Shown: positions 7,097-14,515 of the stretch, one piece after another
Layout: every line of letters starts with the position of its first letter
How positions within the stretch are numbered: position 1 is the first letter of the stretch
Assembly (NCBI GenBank): GCA_021300055.1
Contig: JAJTHU010000117.1
Span: 1 to 19,562, forward strand
Origin: Nitrosomonadaceae bacterium
GTDB taxonomy: Bacteria > Pseudomonadota > Gammaproteobacteria > Burkholderiales > Usitatibacteraceae
Length of the DNA stretch: 19,562 bases
Reading direction: 5' to 3'
Notes under the pieces: model-generated
Database searches by the model: none
What the model saw: only the letters and a program-made list of their open reading frames with translations
Told to the model about the DNA's origin: nothing
Translations under genes and position numbers: made by a program

Positions 7097-8707
7097 ATGG
7101 CATCTACCACCGCACACGCTCACGATTCGCACGACGGTCACGATCATCACGGCCCAGGTCCGTGGACGCGTATCTTCACGACGACCAACCACAAAGACAT
7201 CGGCTCGATGTACCTGTGGTTCTCTTTGGTGATGTTCTTCGTCGGCGGGGGTATGGCACTGCTCATCCGTGCTGAGCTCTTCCAACCCGGGCTGCAAGTT
7301 GTGCAGCCAGAAGTTTTCAACTCGCTGACGACGGTGCACGCACTCGTGATGATCTTCGGCGCGGTGATGCCAGCGTTTGTTGGTTTCGCTAACTGGCTGA
7401 TTCCCCTGCAGATCGGGGCCGCCGACATGGCGTTCCCCCGCATGAACAACTGGTCGTTCTGGCTGATGATCCCAGCAACAGTGTTGTTGATGGCGTCCTT
7501 CTTTGTTCCCGGCGGTGCCGCGGCTTCTGGTTGGACGCTCTATCCGCCACTGGTTACGCAAGGTGGTATCGGTGTTGACATGACGATCTTGGCGATCCAC
7601 ATCCTCGGCGCCTCGTCGATCATGGGATCGATCAATATCATCACCACGATTCTTAACATGCGCGCACCAGGCATGACCCTGATGCGTATGCCAATGTTTG
7701 TCTGGACCTGGCTGATCACTGCCTACCTCATCATCGCGGTGATGCCCGTGCTGGCAGGTTGTATCACCATGCTACTGACCGACCGTCACTTCGGCACGTC
7801 GTTCTTCAACGCGGCCGGAGGTGGTGACCCGACAATGTTCATGCACATCTTCTGGTTCTTCGGTCACCCAGAGGTGTACATCTTGATCCTGCCGGCGTTC
7901 GGCATCATGTCGCAGATCATCCCAGCGTTCTCGCGTAAGCCGCTGTTCGGCTATGCATCTATGGTTTACGCCACGGCATCGATCGCGATTCTGTCGTTCA
8001 TCGTTTGGGGTCACCATATGTTCACAGTCGGGATGCCGGCTGCGGGACAGCTCTTCTTTATGTACGCAACGATGTTGATCGCCGTGCCAACAGGCGTGAA
8101 GATCTTTAACTGGATTGCGACGATGTGGCGCGGCTCGATTTCGTTTGAGACGCCGATGCTGTTTGCGATCGGCTTCTTGTGTATGTTCACGCTGGGCGGA
8201 TTCTCGGGCCTTGTTCTGTCGATCGTACCTGTCGATATCACCCTGCACAACACCTACTACGTTGTGGCGCACTTCCACTACGTGTTATTCCCAGGCGCAA
8301 TCTGGGCGTTGATGGCAGGTGTGTATTTCTGGCTGCCGAAATGGACCGGCCGCATGTATAGCGAGTCGCTGGGCAAATGGCATTTCTGGCTGTCGGCGAT
8401 TTCATTCAACATCACGTTCTTCCCGCAGCACTTCCTCGGCTTGGCGGGTATGCCGCGCCATATTCCGGACTATGCGCTCCAGTTCGCTGAATGGAATGCG
8501 ATTTCGACGGTAGGCGCGTTCATCCTCGGCTTCAGCCAACTGCTGTTCGTGTACAACGTTTGGTCATGTATCCGTTCTGGCGAGAAGGCCAAAGAGCGTC
8601 AGTGGGAATCTGCCGACTCGCTCGAATGGACCCATCTGCCAACGCCGGTGCCGTACCACTCGTTCGAGACCCCGCCTGATTTGCGTGGTGCCAAGGCTGC
8701 GCACTAA
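7097..8707 (+). CDS. coxA: Cytochrome c oxidase subunit I (aa3-type, A1 heme-copper oxidase)
   Basis: CoxA is the catalytic, proton-pumping subunit in the inner membrane, reducing oxygen to water. The 536-residue product has all expected ligands: H81 and H394 for heme a, H392 for heme a3, and H257, H306 and H307 for CuB. The cross-linked Tyr of the H-P-E-V-Y motif is Y261. The D-channel entry D110, the E259 gate and the K-channel K335 are all present, placing it in the A1 class. About twelve membrane helices are visible. The N terminus is rich in His and Asp (residues 7-18), a feature I have seen in related proteins and which might bind metal. GGAG at 7087-7090 supports the ATG at 7097. It follows coxB by 57 bp in the same operon. 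Confidence 0.97.
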   Translation: MASTTAHAHDSHDGHDHHGPGPWTRIFTTTNHKDIGSMYLWFSLVMFFVGGGMALLIRAELFQPGLQVVQPEVFNSLTTVHALVMIFGAVMPAFVGFANWLIPLQIGAADMAFPRMNNWSFWLMIPATVLLMASFFVPGGAAASGWTLYPPLVTQGGIGVDMTILAIHILGASSIMGSINIITTILNMRAPGMTLMRMPMFVWTWLITAYLIIAVMPVLAGCITMLLTDRHFGTSFFNAAGGGDPTMFMHIFWFFGHPEVYILILPAFGIMSQIIPAFSRKPLFGYASMVYATASIAILSFIVWGHHMFTVGMPAAGQLFFMYATMLIAVPTGVKIFNWIATMWRGSISFETPMLFAIGFLCMFTLGGFSGLVLSIVPVDITLHNTYYVVAHFHYVLFPGAIWALMAGVYFWLPKWTGRMYSESLGKWHFWLSAISFNITFFPQHFLGLAGMPRHIPDYALQFAEWNAISTVGAFILGFSQLLFVYNVWSCIRSGEKAKERQWESADSLEWTHLPTPVPYHSFETPPDLRGAKAAH

Positions 8708-8728
8708 GCGCATCGCTTGTCGGAATCG

Positions 8729-8869
8729 ATGATGGATCCACAGGAAAATCAATCCACCGCGAATAGCGGTGGAAGTAGCAAGGCCAAGTACATCACGCTT
8801 GGCTTCCTGCTGCTGTGGGTTGCTGCGGTATTCGGTTACACGGTATTGAAGTTCGCCAAGGTTATCTAG
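8729..8869 (+). CDS. Small single-helix membrane protein between coxA and cox11
   Basis: This 46-residue reading frame fills most of the gap between coxA and cox11. It has a polar start (MMDPQENQST), a Lys-flanked hydrophobic helix at about residues 21-41 and a short basic tail. Two ATG codons are adjacent (8729 and 8732), with GGA at 8722-8724 upstream. Its stop is 3 bases before the cox11 GTG, so the two are tightly linked. Betaproteobacterial oxidase clusters usually carry a tiny membrane gene at this exact place, often labelled cytochrome oxidase small assembly protein. That name rests on position, not on any activity I can infer. Confidence 0.72.
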   Translation: MMDPQENQSTANSGGSSKAKYITLGFLLLWVAAVFGYTVLKFAKVI

Positions 8870-8871
8870 CT

Positions 8872-9438
8872 GTGAGCCAAACTATCGAGGACGTAGAAGT
8901 CGACACTCCGCAAGAGGTGCGAGAGAACAACCGCGTTACCTTGTGGAAGTTGCTGTTGATCGTGCCTGTCATGTTGGCTTTTTGCGCGTCGCTTGTGCCG
9001 CTGTATCGGCAAATTTGCGAGGTGCTTGGTATCACTGCCACCCGCAGCCTCGTTGAAAACACGCAAGTCGATAACTCCCGCTTGGTCAAGGTGGAGTTCG
9101 ATGCTAGCCTGAATCAAAAATTCGCTTGGCGCTTTGAGCCGGTCGAGAGAAACGTGGAGATTCACCCCGGCGCGATCGTCACCATCAACTATCGTGTGAC
9201 GAATACGCTGCCCTATGCGACCACTGGGCGCGCGGTACCGAGTTTCGGGCCGATTGAGAGTGGCCTCTACTTCAACAAGATTGAGTGTTTTTGCTTCTCT
9301 AACCAAACGTTGCAGCCCGGTGAGACGCGCGACATGCCGGTCACTTTTTTTGTTGATCCCAAGATGCCGCGGAATATTGGATCAATTGCGCTTTCCTATA
9401 CGTTCTTCGATGTCACAGAGAGCGTAAAGAAAAGTTAA
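8872..9438 (+). CDS. ctaG: Cytochrome c oxidase copper chaperone Cox11/CtaG (GTG start)
   Basis: Cox11 delivers copper to the CuB site of subunit I. It has one N-terminal membrane helix and a periplasmic immunoglobulin-like domain. In the 188-residue product the helix spans about 24-44, followed by PLYRQIC with the conserved Cys49. The copper-binding pair lies in C139-F-C141-F. The family motifs YRVTN and PSFGP are also present. The GTG at 8872 gives a normal-length N terminus; AAGG at 8858-8861 is a modest ribosome binding site inside the end of the upstream small gene. An in-frame TTG far upstream (8815) would overlap that gene and is rejected. The location between coxA and coxC is standard. 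Confidence 0.94.
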   Translation: MSQTIEDVEVDTPQEVRENNRVTLWKLLLIVPVMLAFCASLVPLYRQICEVLGITATRSLVENTQVDNSRLVKVEFDASLNQKFAWRFEPVERNVEIHPGAIVTINYRVTNTLPYATTGRAVPSFGPIESGLYFNKIECFCFSNQTLQPGETRDMPVTFFVDPKMPRNIGSIALSYTFFDVTESVKKS

Positions 9439-9442
9439 GGAC

Positions 9443-9619
9443 GTGTGGGCCACGTTTAGAGCAGTACTTTGGGGGTTCCTCGGCATTCGTAGCAGTAAGG
9501 GCTATGACGAGGATCGAAAGCAGTTGAAGGTGCAGCACGTCATCATTGCTGGTGTGGTTTCGGCGCTGTTGTTTGTTTTGTTGCTGGTGCTGTTGGTTCG
9601 AGTCATTACCAGCAAGTGA
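9443..9619 (+). CDS. DUF2970 small membrane protein (GTG start)
   Basis: This 58-residue frame matches the DUF2970 pattern: an opening FRAVLWGFLGIR, then a GYDEDRKQL stretch, then VQHVIIAGVVSALLF leading into one long hydrophobic helix (about 33-55). The function of DUF2970 is not known to me; its genes repeatedly occur between cox11 and coxC in betaproteobacteria, as here. The GTG at 9443 is the only sensible start: an in-frame stop lies at 9425-9427, and AAGGA at 9437-9441 is unusually close. It begins 4 bases after the cox11 stop, so translation may be coupled. Confidence 0.78.
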   Translation: MWATFRAVLWGFLGIRSSKGYDEDRKQLKVQHVIIAGVVSALLFVLLLVLLVRVITSK

Positions 9620-9691
9620 AATCAGCAGCACGCGGTTTTGCTTAGTTTGGCGTAGTTTGTTTAAGCACGTTTTGTAAACAGGGAGTCTCTC

Positions 9692-10558
9692 GTGAGCACA
9701 TCAACAGGCGGTTACTACTTCGCGCCACCCTCGAAATGGCCGGTCGTTGGATCGACGGCGCTGTTTTTCTTGGCGGCCGGCACGGTCTGCTGGATGAACG
9801 ATATCGAGCCGGCTGGGCTCATTGGCAAAGTGATAGGTTTCGCCATCCTCATTTATATGATGTTCGGATGGTTCGGAAACGTCATCGCCGAAAGCGAAGC
9901 GGGCCTGTACAACAAGCAGGTCGACAAGTCTTTCCGTTGGAGCATGAGTTGGTTCATCTTCTCCGAAGTCATGTTCTTCGCAGCGTTTTTTGGCGCGCTC
10001 TACTACGCCCGCGCGTTTTCAGTTCCTTGGCTCGGCGACTTTGATAACGCGTTCCTTTGGTCTGGCTACGATGCCAAGTGGCCAACATTGGGGCCGTACT
10101 TCGAGAAGGACCCGGCCATGGCGTTCCAGACCATGGGGGCTTGGGGTATCCCTGCGCTCAACACGGCATTGCTGCTTGCTTCTGGCGTGACGATCACTTA
10201 CGCGCATCATTCGTTACTTGCCAACAACAGAAGCGGTCTGATCTGGGGATTGGTTGCAACAATCGCGCTTGGCGTGGTGTTCTTGGGTTTCCAAGTTTAC
10301 GAATACGTACATGCCTACCGTGACCTCAACCTGAAGCTGACCTCGGGTGTGTTTGGGTCAACGTTCTTCATGCTTACGGGCTTCCACGGCTTCCATGTGA
10401 CCGTGGGCGCCATCATGCTTACTGTGATTCTGTTCCGTTGCATGAAGGGGCATTTCAAGCCGGAACATCACTTCGGTTTCGAAGCCGTCGCTTGGTATTG
10501 GCACTTTGTGGACGTCGTTTGGCTCGGCTTGTTCATCTTCGTTTACGTGTTGGTCTAA
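9692..10558 (+). CDS. coxC: Cytochrome c oxidase subunit III (GTG start)
   Basis: Subunit III is a membrane core subunit that stabilises the oxidase and helps proton uptake at the D channel. The 288-residue product has about seven hydrophobic helices, the FSEVMFFAAFFGALYYAR segment with the conserved Glu, and the signature TGFHGFHVTVGAIML near 228-242. The C terminus ends in a membrane helix with WHFVDVVWLGLF, as usual. GGGAG at 9681-9685 lies 6 bases before the GTG at 9692. It is the last gene before a strong bidirectional terminator, so the structural-gene operon ends here. Confidence 0.96.
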   Translation: MSTSTGGYYFAPPSKWPVVGSTALFFLAAGTVCWMNDIEPAGLIGKVIGFAILIYMMFGWFGNVIAESEAGLYNKQVDKSFRWSMSWFIFSEVMFFAAFFGALYYARAFSVPWLGDFDNAFLWSGYDAKWPTLGPYFEKDPAMAFQTMGAWGIPALNTALLLASGVTITYAHHSLLANNRSGLIWGLVATIALGVVFLGFQVYEYVHAYRDLNLKLTSGVFGSTFFMLTGFHGFHVTVGAIMLTVILFRCMKGHFKPEHHFGFEAVAWYWHFVDVVWLGLFIFVYVLV

Positions 10559-10586
10559 GCGCGACGCATCACTCCCATATGGGCAG

Positions 10587-10616
10587 AAAAAAGGCCGCTG
10601 AAAAGCGGCCTTTTTT
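10587..10616. terminator. Bidirectional intrinsic terminator between coxC and the DUF2909 gene
   Basis: The arms 10593-10599 and 10604-10610 form a perfect 7-bp GC-rich stem around a GAAA tetraloop. Six A precede it and six T follow it, so it works as a terminator on both strands. It ends coxC from one side and the convergent DUF2909 gene from the other. Confidence 0.9.
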
Positions 10617-10651
10617 GCGATGTTTGGGGCGTCAGTGACACGGTCACGAAG

Positions 10652-10843
10652 TCATCCCCGTGGAAACCAACCGAACACGAATCCGCCAACGGCAATCAAG
10701 AAAACTGTAATCGACAAGGCCACACGTAGTTTTAGGGCATTTACGACCGCATTCGGATTGCCACGCTTTTTGTACATAAAGAACAGGCCGCTGAACAAGC
10801 TAACGACTACCGCTATCAGCAGCACAACCAGTAACCACTTCAT
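10652..10843 (-). CDS. DUF2909 twin-transmembrane protein
   Basis: This 63-residue minus-strand protein has two hydrophobic helices (about 3-23 and 40-60) joined by a basic loop YKKRGNPN, the pattern of the DUF2909 or twin-transmembrane family. No function is established for it. A GGAG site (complement of 10853-10856) lies 9 bases before the ATG. It is the only minus-strand gene inside the oxidase cluster; this opposite orientation between coxC and surf1 is, as far as I recall, the usual layout in betaproteobacteria. It converges on coxC and diverges from surf1, so it is expressed separately from both. Confidence 0.8.
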   Translation of the reverse strand: MKWLLVVLLIAVVVSLFSGLFFMYKKRGNPNAVVNALKLRVALSITVFLIAVGGFVFGWFPRG

Positions 10844-10903
10844 CGCATTTTTCTCCGAAACCGCTCGCTACACGGTGAATCAATTTGTGAGTCGACGGTC
10901 TAC

Positions 10904-10931
10904 ATTTTAGTCGGTCTCTAATGGGGGGCAA
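10904..10931 (-). promoter_or_regulatory. Possible promoter of the DUF2909 gene
   Basis: On the minus strand TTGCCC (complement of 10926-10931) lies 16 bp before TAAAAT (complement of 10904-10909). The -10 matches 5 of 6 bases and the -35 matches 4 of 6. Confidence 0.35.
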
Positions 10932-10932
10932 G

Positions 10933-10960
10933 TTGGGTGGCTCAGCGAGCGCTCGTTAAT
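10933..10960 (+). promoter_or_regulatory. Possible promoter of surf1 with an internal palindrome
   Basis: TTGGGT at 10933-10938 and GTTAAT at 10955-10960 are 16 bp apart; both are weak matches. A perfect 10-bp palindrome CGAGCGCTCG occupies 10946-10955 between them. If real, transcription would start near 10967, so surf1 translation must begin further downstream. Confidence 0.25.
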
Positions 10961-11046
10961 TGGCAAACCCGCCCTACGCCAGACTCTCCTTTCTTGTGTC
11001 GCCAGTTTCAACGACAAGCGGCGCGTGTATCCCTCAGCTTCAAACC

Positions 11047-11793
11047 GTGCTTCCTCGCATAACTTCAATTCGGCAGCTGCGTTTTCGCCCAACCCTCGTT
11101 CCAACGATTGCGGCGTTGGTCGTCGTTGCGCTGACGCTGCACCTCGCGAACTGGCAGAAAGGTCGGGCAGCCGAGAAGCGTGGTCTGCAGGCGGTCCTCG
11201 ATGAGCGCACTACGCTCCCGCCACTCGATTTAAGTCGCGCCGTTGCGGATAGCGACGCGCTCTACCGCCGCGCTGTCGCACGTGGTCAGTATTTGACGGA
11301 CAAGCAGCTTTTTGTCGACAACAAATTTGATGGCAACACCGTTGGCTATCACGTCATCACGCCGATGGTATTGGCGGAGTCTAAACGCATTGTGTTGGTG
11401 AACAGAGGGTTCGTTGCGCGCAGTCCTGCGTACCCCGCACCCCCGGTGGTAGATGTTCCTGTGGCTGCTAGTGAGGTGCGCGGATTGTTAACGCGCCCCA
11501 CGAGCAAGTTTCTTGAGCTCGGTAGCGGGCAGGCGGTGCAGGGCAACGTGTGGCAAAACCTTACGATAGAGCGTTACCAGCAGCAAAGCGGTGGTGAGGT
11601 TGTACCTTACGTTCTGATCGCAGACGAGCCCGCGCCTAGCCTCCGCGCAGTACGCGAGCAACCAGATGCCAAGGTCGAGAAGCATGTCGAGTACATGCTT
11701 ACGTGGTATTCGCTCGCCGCCGCTGTCACCATCCTCTGGTTAGTGCTAAACACGCGCATTGTACGCGAGCAGCCCACACCCGAAGTCCAATGA
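11047..11793 (+). CDS. Cytochrome oxidase assembly protein Surf1
   Basis: Surf1 helps place heme a in subunit I. It has two membrane helices flanking a periplasmic domain. The helices are at about 18-35 (VPTIAALVVVALTLHL) and near the C terminus (YMLTWYSLAAAVTILWLVL). Family motifs seen are DNKFDGNTVGYHVITPM and VNRGFV. The start is uncertain: the frame is open back to a TTG at 10960, but the residues before the GTG at 11047 do not resemble the family. The GTG version gives 248 residues, the usual length, and opens close to a basic LRFRP stretch before the first helix. No strong ribosome binding site marks either start. It begins the second plus-strand gene set of the cluster, ahead of the Sco-like gene. 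Confidence 0.88.
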   Translation: MLPRITSIRQLRFRPTLVPTIAALVVVALTLHLANWQKGRAAEKRGLQAVLDERTTLPPLDLSRAVADSDALYRRAVARGQYLTDKQLFVDNKFDGNTVGYHVITPMVLAESKRIVLVNRGFVARSPAYPAPPVVDVPVAASEVRGLLTRPTSKFLELGSGQAVQGNVWQNLTIERYQQQSGGEVVPYVLIADEPAPSLRAVREQPDAKVEKHVEYMLTWYSLAAAVTILWLVLNTRIVREQPTPEVQ

Positions 11794-11818
11794 TTCGAAG
11801 CACACTAGGCAAAACCAA

Positions 11819-12460
11819 ATGAAGCTCCCCGTACTTTCTCCTCGTACCAAATTCGTTCTGATGTTCATCTTGTTTGCGATGCCAATTACCGCGTCGTACT
11901 TGATGTTCTTTTTCTGGAAGCCAAAAGCAACGAGCAACTTCGGCGAACTCATTTCCCCTGTTGTCGCGCTGCCTGTGGAGCGGTTCAATGCTGTGGATGC
12001 CGCAGACGCTCCCGAGGGAGCGGCACAGAACGGATTGCGTGGAAAATGGTTGCTGATCACGCGCGATGCTGGTGCATGTGACGCGTCCTGCGAGAAGAAG
12101 CTCTACACCATCAAGCAGGCACGCTTGCTCGTCGGCCCGAAAGATCTCGAGCGCGTGGTGCGCGTCATGTTGATTGAAGATGGTGCAGCGATCTCAGAGC
12201 AGGCGCGCACAAGTTTTGCAGGAACAGCCTTTGTCTCCGCCAAGGGCTCCGCCTGGTTGCCTCGGTTGCCGCGCGAGGCAACGGACACGACGGAAGGGCG
12301 CGGCTACATTTACGCCGTTGACCCGATGGGTAATTTGTTCATGCGTTACAAGGCGGATGAGGACATCAAGGAGCTCGCGGCGGACATGCGCCGTGTGCTC
12401 AAGGCGTCACAACTGGGGAAAGAAATGGAAGGTGCGAACGTAGGAGGCAATAAGTCATGA
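11819..12460 (+). CDS. Sco-like thioredoxin-fold membrane protein of the cox cluster
   Basis: This 213-residue protein has a short cytoplasmic N terminus, one membrane helix (about 13-33) and a periplasmic domain. The domain carries C87-x3-C91 (CDASC), in the place where Sco proteins have CPDVC. Its ending (a beta hairpin, YIYAVDPMGNLFMRYK, then a helix with IKELAADMRRVL) parallels the true Sco further downstream. The third Sco copper ligand, a His in the VDHTAG motif, has no counterpart: the matching stretch reads EGRGYIYAVD. So it looks like a Sco relative kept for thiol chemistry or copper transfer without the full copper site. Genes of this kind occur between surf1 and ctaA in betaproteobacteria. 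The ATG at 11819 has AGG 9 bases upstream. Its stop overlaps the ctaA start (ATGA). Confidence 0.72.
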   Translation: MKLPVLSPRTKFVLMFILFAMPITASYLMFFFWKPKATSNFGELISPVVALPVERFNAVDAADAPEGAAQNGLRGKWLLITRDAGACDASCEKKLYTIKQARLLVGPKDLERVVRVMLIEDGAAISEQARTSFAGTAFVSAKGSAWLPRLPREATDTTEGRGYIYAVDPMGNLFMRYKADEDIKELAADMRRVLKASQLGKEMEGANVGGNKS

Positions 12461-13554
12461 AGATGAGTGCTGTTGAGCACGGCGTGGTCGGGCTGATTAC
12501 CATCGCCATCATCATTGGCGCATTCTTGTGGGCGAAGCGCGATGCACTGCGCTACCGTAAGCTCATCGCAACTACGGCAATACTGACGTTCCTGCTGATT
12601 ATTCTGGGCGCGTTCGTACGCTTATCGGACGCAGGTCTCGGCTGTCCTGACTGGCCCGGCTGTTATGGCAATCTCACGCCGCACCACTCCATGGAAGAGA
12701 TTCGCGCAGCCGAAGCTGCGCAGCCCGGCGGTCCCGTGGCCGAGTCAAAAGCGTGGAAGGAGATGCTTCCCCGCTACTTGGCTATGGTCGTTGTTGCGCT
12801 CATCGCCGCCATCATGTTTGCTGCTTGGCGCATTCGCAAGACGCTCCAGCAATCACCAGCCCTCGCGACCGTGCTGGCGGCAGCAGTGATCTTTCAGGCG
12901 GCACTCGGTGCGTGGACAGTCACCATGCTGCTAAAGCCTGCGATCGTCACGTCGCACCTGCTAGGAGGGGTCACCATCCTCGCGCTGCTCGCATGGCTCT
13001 ACGCCCAACAAGCGGGCAGTGGAAAATTCGGCGCGCGTATAATGTCGTCCCAGTCGTTGCAGGTGTTTGGCGTGGTCGCCACGGTCGTCATGTTGGGGCA
13101 AATAACCCTTGGCGGCTGGACCAGTACCAACTATGCAGCGTTGGCCTGTACAGACTTGCCGAAGTGTCATGGCGAGTGGGTGCCGGCAATGGATTTCGCC
13201 AACGCATTTCACATCATCCGACCGCTTGGCGTGGGTCCAGATGGGGAATTGCTGACAATGGAAGCGCTACGGGCGATCCATTGGTTGCATCGCGTCGGCG
13301 CGATCATCACCGTATTCGTGGTTGGATTGTTTGCGTGGCGTCTGATGCAGGCACCGGGCGGGCGCGCTGCGGGGCGCATGCTGGCAGTGTTGCTTGCGGT
13401 GCAGGTTGCGCTTGGGCTTTCCAATGTTTGGTTTAGCCTGCCCATTGCAGTTGCGGTTGGCCATAACGGTGTGGCGGCGCTGTTGTTTTCGTTGATGATC
13501 GTCATTCTGTTCCGCTTGTTCCGTTCGGCGCCTGCTACATCTACGACCACTTAG
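12457..13554 (+). CDS. ctaA: Heme A synthase CtaA (Cox15 family) with an altered heme-ligand position
   Basis: CtaA oxidises the C8 methyl of heme O to the formyl group of heme A. The 365-residue product has about eight helices in two halves. Diagnostic motifs are FVRLSDAGLGCPDWPGCYG (53-71), TSHLLGG with H167, HWLHRVGA with H278, and GHNG with H336. The first-half motif normally reads E-M-x-H-R-Y; here it reads E102-M-L-P105-R-Y, so Pro stands where one heme-ligand His is expected, encoded by CCC at 12769-12771. The conserved Glu of that motif is kept. AGGAGG at 12442-12447 precedes the ATG, which overlaps the upstream stop. Apart from Pro105 the gene looks intact, with no frameshift, and the pathway partner ctaB follows 34 bp later. 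Confidence 0.93.
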   Translation: MKMSAVEHGVVGLITIAIIIGAFLWAKRDALRYRKLIATTAILTFLLIILGAFVRLSDAGLGCPDWPGCYGNLTPHHSMEEIRAAEAAQPGGPVAESKAWKEMLPRYLAMVVVALIAAIMFAAWRIRKTLQQSPALATVLAAAVIFQAALGAWTVTMLLKPAIVTSHLLGGVTILALLAWLYAQQAGSGKFGARIMSSQSLQVFGVVATVVMLGQITLGGWTSTNYAALACTDLPKCHGEWVPAMDFANAFHIIRPLGVGPDGELLTMEALRAIHWLHRVGAIITVFVVGLFAWRLMQAPGGRAAGRMLAVLLAVQVALGLSNVWFSLPIAVAVGHNGVAALLFSLMIVILFRLFRSAPATSTTT

Positions 13555-13588
13555 TTCATCACCAATATTTCTCTGTTAGACCTACATC

Positions 13589-14515
13589 GTGCCCGAGCAA
13601 ATTGCCACACTCCCGCCGACGCATAGCCGTAGTGTGCTGGTGCAGTTCCTTGAACTGACCAAGCCGCGGGTCAACTCGCTCATCGTTTTTACGGCGGTGA
13701 TCGGCATGATGCTTGGTTACCCTGCCGGCATTCCGTGGGACATCCCATTGATGCTGACGGCCACGGTGGGTATTGCGTTAGTTGCGGGGGCAGCAGCGGC
13801 GTTCAACTGCCTCGTTGAGCAGGCAATCGATCGCAAAATGGCGCGCACGCGTGCGCGGCCGACCGTTGCTGGGAACATCACGACGACCCAAATTTTGTTG
13901 TTGGCGGGCGCGGTCGGCGGCGTCGGACTTCTGGTGCTCTATCGCCAAGTTAACGCACTGACGATGTGGCTGACGTTGGCGACGTTCGTCGGCTACGCCA
14001 TCATCTACACGGTCATCTTGAAGCCAGCGACGCCACAAAACATCGTCATCGGCGGCGCGTCTGGTGCCATGCCGCCGGTGCTCGGTTGGGCTGCTGTGAC
14101 AGGCGCGGTTGACCCTAACGCGTTGTTACTTTTCCTCATCATCTTCGCGTGGACGCCGCCGCACTTCTGGGCGCTCGCGCTGTACCGCAAGAATGAATAC
14201 GCCAAAGCCGGCGTGCCGATGTTGCCTGTGACGCACGGCGATGAATTCACGAAGCTGCATTTGCTGTTGTACACACTGGTTCTTGCGGCATCGACCTTGC
14301 TGCCGTTTGTCGTGGGCATGGCGGGTTGGTTTTATCTCGCCGCTGCGCTTGTGTTGAACGCCATCTTCTTGTACTACGCGGTGCGCTTGTACAAACAGTA
14401 CTCCGACGCGCTCTCGCGCCGCACATTTAATTATTCGATTGTCTATCTCGCTGCGCTATTCGCAGCATTGCTCATTGACCACTACGCGCCACTCATGCGC
14501 ACTTGGGTGTCATGA
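13589..14515 (+). CDS. ctaB: Protoheme IX farnesyltransferase CtaB (Cox10/CyoE family; GTG start)
   Basis: CtaB transfers a farnesyl group to heme B to make heme O, the substrate of CtaA. The 308-residue product is a UbiA-type prenyltransferase with about nine membrane helices. The first prenyl-diphosphate motif is at 73-91, with N73, E77 and D81 followed by KMARTRARP. The second conserved region has LYRKNEYAKAGVPMLPVTHG. The opening LELTKPRV is typical of the family. The GTG at 13589 gives the right N-terminal length, although the upstream site is poor. It lies 34 bp after ctaA, and its stop overlaps the ATG of sco (ATGA), suggesting coupled translation. Confidence 0.95.
   Translation: MPEQIATLPPTHSRSVLVQFLELTKPRVNSLIVFTAVIGMMLGYPAGIPWDIPLMLTATVGIALVAGAAAAFNCLVEQAIDRKMARTRARPTVAGNITTTQILLLAGAVGGVGLLVLYRQVNALTMWLTLATFVGYAIIYTVILKPATPQNIVIGGASGAMPPVLGWAAVTGAVDPNALLLFLIIFAWTPPHFWALALYRKNEYAKAGVPMLPVTHGDEFTKLHLLLYTLVLAASTLLPFVVGMAGWFYLAAALVLNAIFLYYAVRLYKQYSDALSRRTFNYSIVYLAALFAALLIDHYAPLMRTWVS

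Noticed and set aside
7100..7153. His/Asp-rich N terminus of CoxA as a special metal-binding tail
   Set aside because: Similar His-rich tails are common in related CoxA proteins; not unusual enough to report as a finding.
6446..7600. Long minus-strand open frame (384 codons) opposite coxB and coxA
   Set aside because: It covers two unmistakable genes in antisense and has no recognisable domain or ribosome binding site.
9620..9691. T/G-rich stretch before coxC as a terminator or promoter
   Set aside because: Only a 5-bp GTTTA/TAAAC inverted repeat is present, with no T run in the right place and no convincing promoter boxes.
10960..11046. Extended N terminus of surf1 from TTG 10960
   Set aside because: The added residues are unlike Surf1 and overlap the possible promoter; kept only as an alternative.
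12753..13436. Plus-strand open frame of 227 codons inside ctaA
   Set aside because: Out-of-frame shadow of ctaA; the real frame has all Cox15 motifs.
13805..13861. Glu77 instead of Asp in the first prenyl-diphosphate motif of CtaB
   Set aside because: I recall betaproteobacterial CtaB proteins commonly having V-E-Q here, so it is probably normal variation.
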